NCBI GenBank assembly: GCA_028274885.1
Contig: JAQCMX010000264.1
Span: 1 to 9,449, forward strand
Length of the DNA: 9,449 nt
Source of the DNA: Haloarculaceae archaeon
Lineage (GTDB): Archaea > Halobacteriota > Halobacteria > Halobacteriales > Haloarculaceae
Direction of reading: 5' to 3'
The position numbers were made by a program, and so were the translations under genes. A model generated the notes under the pieces. That model was not told where the DNA came from, made no database searches, and worked only from the letters and a program-made list of their open reading frames with translations. Shown here one piece after another: positions 4,774-9,449 of the stretch (positions within the stretch are counted from its first letter, which is position 1; every line of letters starts with the position of its first letter).

Positions 4774-7074
4774 GTGTATCCCCGCCGGATTCTCGCCGTA
4801 GTGGTCGTACTGAGTGTGCTTGCGGGCGGCCTGGCGATCACTGCGCCGGTCGGCACTGTCGTTGCAGAGCACGGCGAGTCCCCGGCGAGTGACGAGATCA
4901 TCGAAGTCCAGCGGGTCTCGACGGCCGACACCGAGGCGGGCAGCCAGCAGGTGGTACTCGAGTACCACGTCGGTAGCGAGGTCGTGGGGCTCGAGGTGGC
5001 AGTCCGGGACCGACACTCCGAGGTCGTCTCCCTCGAGGGCTTTCGCCAGACAGAAGACGGGTGGTACGAGTGGGACGAGGTAACCGAGAATCCGAAGATA
5101 ACGATCCTGCGAGAGTCGAACAGATCGGTCACACACCAGCGGGGTCTCGACTTCGCAGAGACCGGGGAGTGGACGCTGACGGACACGGTGGGTACCCTGA
5201 TCTCCTGGAGTACCTTCGGCGAGTCGATCGACGTGGATCGGACGCTCGATACCCAAGCGCCCGGACTTGTCGGCACCAACTTCGCGTACCTCGGGCCCTA
5301 CGAGCGCCACACTGTGCGGGCCGGAACGGAGGCGTTCGAAATCGTCGTCAGCAACGACACCGACCCCGACCGGTCGGTCGACTCGATGGCCGACGCACTC
5401 TCTCAGTCATCCGGGATGCTCGATGTCGGCGCGGAGTCTGACTCCGTCGCGGCCTTTGTCGTCACCGACCCGATCAGACGCGGCGGGCTCGCATCCGGTG
5501 TCAACCAGGATCTGTGGGTCCACGAGGATGGGCTCGAACCCCCCAGGACGGTCCTCAGACACGAGTACGTCCACACGAGACAGGATTTCAACGCGAGCGA
5601 GGCGGTCGGGTGGACCGTCGAGGCCGAGGCCGATTACTACGGGCCCCTGCTCGCGCTGAAACAGGGGGCCATCGAGTATCACGACTTTCACGCGTCGCTG
5701 GCGGGCGCAGACGAAGCCTTCCCCGAGGTGGTCCTCGCGGAACCGGAGACCTGGCGCGGATCGTTCGCTGATTACGAACTCGGATCGCTCGTCGTGGCCA
5801 ATCTCGACCGGGAGATACGGGCCGCATCCGGCGGGTCGGGAAGCTACGAGGACGTGCTCCGGGTGAAAAACGACCACGGGAGAGAAGCGGAAATAACAGA
5901 CAGCGAGTACGAAGGGATCCTCACCGACGCGGCTGGCGTCGATCTCGGGACGTATCTCGACAGACACGTCCGTACGACAGCGGGAAGCATCGACGTTCCG
6001 GCTCCGACAGTCTACGACACCGGGCCCGACGAGGCAGGGCTGGCCCTCGAGGCGACAGCCACCACCGTCCAGCGAGGCGAGGACGGCCGACTCCGGTTCG
6101 AACTGACCAACACGGGCTCGGAGCCGAGTCTCGCCCCGACCCTCTCGCTGTCTGTGCCCGACGCCATCGACGGGGAGCTCTCGGTAAACGGGACCGCCGG
6201 CGTCGACTCGGGGGTGACCGATCACGAAGCGGGGCGTGTCTTCGATCACCTCGCACCCGGGGAACGCCTCGTGCTCGAGTACGCCTTCCAGACGCCGTCT
6301 GATGCGACCGTTCGAACACACCAGATCGACGCGGCCGTCGAGGACATGGGTGAGAACACAGCGACAGGCACGGGGACAGTCGACGTGACGGTCGTTCCCG
6401 AGACGACACTCCAGAGCCCGCAGGGCGCACCCGTCGGAGAGCAAATCGAACTGGTCGCCGAGGTTCGGGACGACGGCGTGGCGATCACGGGCTACCAGTG
6501 GGAGGTGACCGGACCCGCAGAGCGGTCGGTCGACACTGACGAGGGCGAACTCGGCCTGCAACTCGGGACGCCCGGGGAATACACCGTCGACGTGACAGCC
6601 AGGAACGAACTCGGAGCGGTGGGGGGTGACCGGGGCACCGTCGTCGTGAGTGACATCCCAGAGCTGACCGTCGATGCCCCCTCGCGCGTGACCGTCTCGG
6701 AACCCGAGGCGTTTATCGCAACCGTCGAAAACGACTTCGGCGAGTACGAGGTCGAGTGGACGGCCGGCGAGCAACGGCAGAGGGGCGAACGTGTTGAGTT
6801 TGCCTTCGAGGAACCCGGTGATCGGGACGTGCGGGTCACGGTGACCGACGAGTACGGTGCGGAGACGTCCGAGACAGTCACCGTCTCGGTCCGCGAGCGC
6901 GCCGACGGGCAGGCAGGCGACGACGCGACGACCGACGCCAACGGTGCGGGGGCCACCGCGGACGGCGGGGACGACCCGGCGGGCAGTGACGCCGGCGGAC
7001 CAGGGTTCGGGATCCTGGCCGGATGCGCAGCGGTCTGGCTGCTCGTGCTGGCGAGTCGTCACCGCAGGACATGA
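4774..7074 (+). CDS. Secreted HExxH metalloprotease-like protein with PKD-like domains and PGF-CTERM anchor
   Basis: This is a 766-residue surface protein. Residues 1-31 form a signal peptide (RR, then a long hydrophobic run, cleavage likely after TVVA). HEYVH (263-267) is a zinc metalloprotease motif; WTVEAEADYY (280-289) offers Glu283 as third zinc ligand, which would make it a gluzincin (peptidase MA-like). About 425-540 resembles a beta-sandwich/CARDB-type domain. About 541-627 and 628-706 look like PKD-type Ig folds (GYQWEVTGP, GEYTVDVTARNELG, then a second VRVTVTDEYG copy). A Gly/Asp/Ala/Thr linker (710-741) leads to PGFG (743-746), a hydrophobic stretch and RHRR. This is the PGF-CTERM signal for archaeosortase A processing and lipid anchoring. 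The GTG start is supported by a TATA box 29 nt upstream. Substrate unknown; proteolysis is inferred from the motif. Confidence 0.88.
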   Translation: MYPRRILAVVVVLSVLAGGLAITAPVGTVVAEHGESPASDEIIEVQRVSTADTEAGSQQVVLEYHVGSEVVGLEVAVRDRHSEVVSLEGFRQTEDGWYEWDEVTENPKITILRESNRSVTHQRGLDFAETGEWTLTDTVGTLISWSTFGESIDVDRTLDTQAPGLVGTNFAYLGPYERHTVRAGTEAFEIVVSNDTDPDRSVDSMADALSQSSGMLDVGAESDSVAAFVVTDPIRRGGLASGVNQDLWVHEDGLEPPRTVLRHEYVHTRQDFNASEAVGWTVEAEADYYGPLLALKQGAIEYHDFHASLAGADEAFPEVVLAEPETWRGSFADYELGSLVVANLDREIRAASGGSGSYEDVLRVKNDHGREAEITDSEYEGILTDAAGVDLGTYLDRHVRTTAGSIDVPAPTVYDTGPDEAGLALEATATTVQRGEDGRLRFELTNTGSEPSLAPTLSLSVPDAIDGELSVNGTAGVDSGVTDHEAGRVFDHLAPGERLVLEYAFQTPSDATVRTHQIDAAVEDMGENTATGTGTVDVTVVPETTLQSPQGAPVGEQIELVAEVRDDGVAITGYQWEVTGPAERSVDTDEGELGLQLGTPGEYTVDVTARNELGAVGGDRGTVVVSDIPELTVDAPSRVTVSEPEAFIATVENDFGEYEVEWTAGEQRQRGERVEFAFEEPGDRDVRVTVTDEYGAETSETVTVSVRERADGQAGDDATTDANGAGATADGGDDPAGSDAGGPGFGILAGCAAVWLLVLASRHRRT

Positions 7075-7090
7075 GATGCGATGGGCAAAA

Positions 7091-7152
7091 GGAGGAGTCG
7101 TGTGGTGTCGGGGACAGGAGGAGTCGTATGATGTCGGGAGCAGGAGGAGTCG
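7091..7152 (+). repeat. Three copies of GGAGGAGTCG at exact 26-bp spacing
   Basis: GGAGGAGTCG occurs at 7091, 7117 and 7143. The first two 26-bp units match at 22 of 26 positions; the third copy keeps only the 10-bp core before diverging. Each core contains GGAGG, an anti-Shine-Dalgarno complement, and in the first two units a GTG or ATG follows six bases later. The repeats lie between the peptidase stop and the rnhB promoter box. They are too few and too close together for a CRISPR. Confidence 0.75.
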
Positions 7153-7173
7153 ACGACGGGTGTCCGAGGAAGA

Positions 7174-7178
7174 TTTAA
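7174..7178 (+). promoter_or_regulatory. TATA box for rnhB
   Basis: TTTAA is centred 28 nt upstream of the rnhB ATG at 7204, consistent with a leaderless rnhB transcript separate from the peptidase gene. Confidence 0.5.
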
Positions 7179-7203
7179 CTCACACAGGCAATCACACGGA
7201 CGT

Positions 7204-7839
7204 ATGGAGATTGGTGTCGACGAGGCCGGGAAGGGGCCGGTGCTGGGATCGATGTTTGCCGCCGCGGTTCGTATCGATCCCGACGACCTGCCGGCGGACG
7301 TTGCGGACTCGAAGACGGTCGATCCGGAGGATCGCGAGCGACTGGCCGCCGAGATCCGGTCGATGGCGGATTCGGTCTCGGTTGCCGAGATCACGGTCGC
7401 ACAGATCGACGACCCCGACACCGATATGAACGCCCTGACCGTCGAGGCCCACGCACGGGCGCTGTCGGGACTCACTGCCGAGGATGTGGCCTGTCGCGTC
7501 GACGCCGGCGACACGAACGCCGTCAGGTTCGAGCGCCGGGTCGCCGACCGACTCGACGTGGCGCCGGACCTGTACGCAGAACACGGCGCAGACGAGACCT
7601 ATCCCGTCGTCAGCGCCGCAAGCATCCTTGCCAAGGTCGAACGCGACGCACACGTCACAGACATTGCAGGCGAGTACGGGGCCGTGGGCAGTGGCTACCC
7701 GAGCGACCAGACCACGCGGGACTTCCTGAAGCGGTACGTCCGCGAACACGGTCGGTTGCCAGACTGTGCCCGCGAGTCCTGGCAGACGAGCCAGGACGTG
7801 CTCGCGGCCCTGGAGCAGGCGACCCTCGGGGAGTTTTGA
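7204..7839 (+). CDS. rnhB: Ribonuclease HII
   Basis: This 211-residue cytoplasmic endonuclease cuts the RNA strand of RNA/DNA hybrids and incises at ribonucleotides embedded in DNA, so it takes part in replication and repair. The N-terminus IGVDEAGKGPVLG carries catalytic Asp6 and Glu7 and the G-K/R-G substrate loop (here GKG). DSK (35-37) is the conserved second motif. Asp100 (ACRVDAGD) and Asp130 (HGADETYPVVSAASILAKVERD region) complete the DEDD metal site with the spacing known for archaeal RNase HII. Tyr165 in GSGYPSD is the conserved ribonucleotide-sensing tyrosine. The length is normal for an archaeal enzyme and no residue is missing. The ATG lies 28 nt from a TATA box. Confidence 0.97.
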   Translation: MEIGVDEAGKGPVLGSMFAAAVRIDPDDLPADVADSKTVDPEDRERLAAEIRSMADSVSVAEITVAQIDDPDTDMNALTVEAHARALSGLTAEDVACRVDAGDTNAVRFERRVADRLDVAPDLYAEHGADETYPVVSAASILAKVERDAHVTDIAGEYGAVGSGYPSDQTTRDFLKRYVREHGRLPDCARESWQTSQDVLAALEQATLGEF

Positions 7840-7863
7840 GGGACTCATTCTCTCTCCGGACCC

Positions 7864-7885
7864 CTCGCCGATCCCCCCCGGCGAG
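7864..7885. repeat. Hairpin downstream of rnhB
   Basis: CTCGCCG (7864-7870) and CGGCGAG (7879-7885) form a perfect 7-bp stem around an 8-nt C-rich loop, 25 nt after the rnhB stop. No T-run follows, so a role in termination or mRNA 3'-end protection is only a guess. Confidence 0.35.
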
Positions 7886-7985
7886 CGAGCAGCGGTTCTG
7901 TCGGTGACACACCCGTATGATTATTGAGCACGGACGTGGGCGACAGCGGCGACGCGGTCGACCTGAACGGCAGGGATGCCAACGG

Positions 7986-7991
7986 TTTTAT
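7986..7991 (+). promoter_or_regulatory. TATA box for the AglF-like gene
   Basis: TTTTAT is centred 27-28 nt upstream of the ATG at 8016. This identifies that ATG as the leaderless start rather than the in-frame ATG at 7917, which lies upstream of the box. Confidence 0.55.
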
Positions 7992-8015
7992 CTGATCTGT
8001 CTCTCAGTACCTGGT

Positions 8016-8762
8016 ATGGATGCTGTCGTGTTAGCGGCCGGCGAGGGGACCCGGCTGCGCCCGCTGACCGAGGACAAACCAAAGGGCATGGTCGAGGTTG
8101 CCGACAAGCCCATTCTCACACACTGTTTCGAGTCGCTGGTCGATCTGGGGGCCGACCAGCTGGTGGTCGTCGTCGGCTACATGAAAGAGGCGATCATCGA
8201 ACACTACGGCGACGAGTTCGATGGCGTGCCGATCACGTACACCCACCAGCGCGAACAGCAGGGGCTGGCCCACGCGCTTTTGACCGTCGAGGATCACGTC
8301 GACGACTTCATGCTGATGCTCGGTGACAACATCTTCCGGGCCAACCTCGAAGACGTGGTCCGTCGTCACCGCGAAGCGCGGGCAGATGCGGCCTTTCTCG
8401 TCGAGGAGGTGCCCTGGGAGGAAGCCTCCCGGTATGGGGTCTGTGACACCAACAAGTACGGCGAGATCGTCGAGGTGATCGAGAAACCCGACGACCCGCC
8501 GTCGAATCTGGTGATGACGGGCTTCTATACGTTTACGCCGGCCATCTTCCACGCCTGCCATCTCGTCCAGCCCTCCGGTCGCGACGAGTACGAACTGTCC
8601 GACGCGGTCGATCTGCTGTTGCAGTCAGGGCGGACGATCGACGCGATCGGACTCGACGGGTGGCGGATGGACATCGGCTACCCGGAGGACCGCGAGGAGG
8701 CAGAACGGCGGTTGGAGTCCGGGGACCAAGAGCCACCGGAAGCAGACGAATCAGTGTCGTGA
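8016..8762 (+). CDS. aglF: AglF-like sugar-1-phosphate nucleotidyltransferase
   Basis: This 248-residue cytoplasmic enzyme joins a sugar-1-phosphate to an NTP, releasing pyrophosphate. It closely resembles haloarchaeal AglF-type UTP-glucose-1-phosphate uridylyltransferases and, more broadly, RmlA-type enzymes. The N-terminus LAAGEGTRLRPLTEDKPKGM is the nucleotide-binding signature with the catalytic Arg/Lys. MLGDN holds metal ligand Asp104, EKP (156-158) is the sugar-binding motif, and WRMDIGYPED supplies the second metal ligand, Asp219. A frame extension to 7917 exists but is Arg-rich and lies upstream of the TATA box. The C-terminal tail (about 233-248) is acidic and variable. The stop overlaps the GTG of a paralogue by 4 nt, implying co-translation. 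Probable role: nucleotide sugars for N-glycosylation or surface polysaccharide. The exact sugar and nucleotide are inferred. Confidence 0.93.
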   Translation: MDAVVLAAGEGTRLRPLTEDKPKGMVEVADKPILTHCFESLVDLGADQLVVVVGYMKEAIIEHYGDEFDGVPITYTHQREQQGLAHALLTVEDHVDDFMLMLGDNIFRANLEDVVRRHREARADAAFLVEEVPWEEASRYGVCDTNKYGEIVEVIEKPDDPPSNLVMTGFYTFTPAIFHACHLVQPSGRDEYELSDAVDLLLQSGRTIDAIGLDGWRMDIGYPEDREEAERRLESGDQEPPEADESVS

Positions 8763-9449
8763 TCGGTGTCGTCCCCGCAGCAGGCCACGGAACGCGGTTG
8801 CGCCCGCTGACCGAAGACAAACCCAAAGGTATGGTCGACGTGGCAGGCCAGCCACTGCTCGCGCACGTGTTCGAGACGCTACTGGAAAGCGGTGTCGAGA
8901 AACTGGTCGTGGCCGTGGGCTACCGTGCCGGTGTGATTGTCGATCACTTCGGCGATTCGTTCGAGGGGGTCCCGATCACGTACGTCCACCAGCGCGAACA
9001 ACGCGGACTCGGGCACGCTGTCGCTCAGACGGATCCTCTCGTCGATGAGCCCTTTGTCGTTTTGAACGGGGACAACGTAATTGCAGGGACCCTGCGCGAA
9101 CCGATCGCGGTACAAGATCGTGACGACGTCGACGCAGTTCTCGGCGTCGATCGAGTGACCCTGGAGACGGCACGCGAAACCGGTGTCGTCACTGTCGAGG
9201 ATGGTCGGGTGACCGGGATCGTCGAGAAACCTGCGGATCCGCCATCACGGTGGGTCACGACAGGCTGTTACGTCCTGCCGGAGACGATCTTCGACGCACT
9301 CGAATTGATACGGCCATCCGACCGCGGCGAGTACGAACTGACCGACGCGATCGGTGTGTTGATCCGCGCAGGGGTGACTGTCGAAGCCGTGGAACTCGAG
9401 ACCGACCGGGTGAACGTGAATACGCCCGCGGATATCGATCGAGCCGAAC
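8759..9449 (+). CDS. Second, paralogous sugar nucleotidyltransferase (partial, runs off right edge)
   Basis: The frame opens at GTG 8759, sharing GTGA with the stop of the preceding gene, and is still open after 230 codons at the window end. It begins MIGVVPAAGHGTRLRPLTED, then KPKGMVDV, and aligns without gaps to the AglF-like protein for about the first 95 residues, with blocks such as GVPITY-x-HQREQ shared. NGDN (Asp105) is the metal ligand and VEKPADPPS the sugar-binding motif. Near residue 219 it reads RVNVNTPADIDRAE where its neighbour has WRMDIGYPED, so the second metal ligand would be Asn instead of Asp, as in GlmU-type enzymes. It may use a different sugar phosphate, and a further C-terminal domain could lie beyond the window. 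The pair is probably an old tandem duplication. Confidence 0.92.
   Translation, partial: MIGVVPAAGHGTRLRPLTEDKPKGMVDVAGQPLLAHVFETLLESGVEKLVVAVGYRAGVIVDHFGDSFEGVPITYVHQREQRGLGHAVAQTDPLVDEPFVVLNGDNVIAGTLREPIAVQDRDDVDAVLGVDRVTLETARETGVVTVEDGRVTGIVEKPADPPSRWVTTGCYVLPETIFDALELIRPSDRGEYELTDAIGVLIRAGVTVEAVELETDRVNVNTPADIDRAE

Noticed and set aside
3288..5279. 663-codon minus-strand open frame antisense to pus10 and the peptidase gene
   Set aside because: It is the shadow of GC-rich coding sequence. The plus-strand frames carry complete recognisable families (Pus10, HExxH/PKD), while this frame has no domain.
5407..7062. 551-codon minus-strand open frame antisense to the peptidase gene
   Set aside because: The same antisense shadow effect; Arg/Gly/His/Pro-rich and without family motifs.
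7091..7168. CRISPR array
   Set aside because: There are only three 10-bp identical cores with 16-bp intervals that are themselves similar, and no cas gene is present.
7917..8015. Upstream ATG start for the AglF-like protein
   Set aside because: It precedes the TATA box, encodes Arg-rich sequence, and would place the nucleotide-binding motif far from the N-terminus, unlike the family.

Overview
The window looks like chromosomal DNA from a haloarchaeon (class Halobacteria). Apart from an AT-rich stretch near the left end it is GC-rich. The proteins are rich in Asp and Glu. Forward-strand coding starts lie 27-30 nt downstream of T/A-rich boxes, as expected for leaderless haloarchaeal mRNAs. Archaeal markers include Pus10, an archaeal-type RNase HII, a PGF-CTERM surface-anchoring tail, a Tat-type signal sequence and AglF-like sugar nucleotidyltransferases.

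Left part, minus strand: the first 38 bases hold the start of a Tat-exported protein that runs off the left edge. A 383-bp intergenic stretch follows, with a candidate terminator and an orphan open frame. Next is a three-gene ABC-2 exporter operon read right to left: ATPase (3073-2153), permease 1 (2153-1332, joined to the ATPase by a TGATG overlap) and paralogous permease 2 (1240-422). Its promoter appears to lie at about 3178. The predicted transcript begins with a 24-codon mini-ORF whose stop overlaps the ATPase ATG in the same TGATG arrangement.

Right part, plus strand: pus10 (tRNA pseudouridine synthase), then a secreted HExxH metalloprotease-like protein with PKD-like domains and a PGF-CTERM anchor, then rnhB (RNase HII), then an AglF-like sugar-1-phosphate nucleotidyltransferase. 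The last overlaps by 4 nt a second, paralogous nucleotidyltransferase that runs off the right edge and has no stop in the window. Each of the first four genes has its own promoter-like box, so they are probably separate transcription units. Only the two nucleotidyltransferases look co-translated.

The genes fall into separate jobs: tRNA modification (Pus10), RNA/DNA hybrid repair (RNase HII), cell-surface function (peptidase, Tat protein, exporter) and sugar-nucleotide supply for glycosylation or surface polymers. I found no CRISPR array, rRNA, tRNA or intact mobile element. The least-explained items are the peptidase-like surface protein, the mini-ORF before the exporter operon, the 26-bp tandem repeats carrying Shine-Dalgarno-like cores before rnhB, and the diverged active-site tail of the second nucleotidyltransferase.
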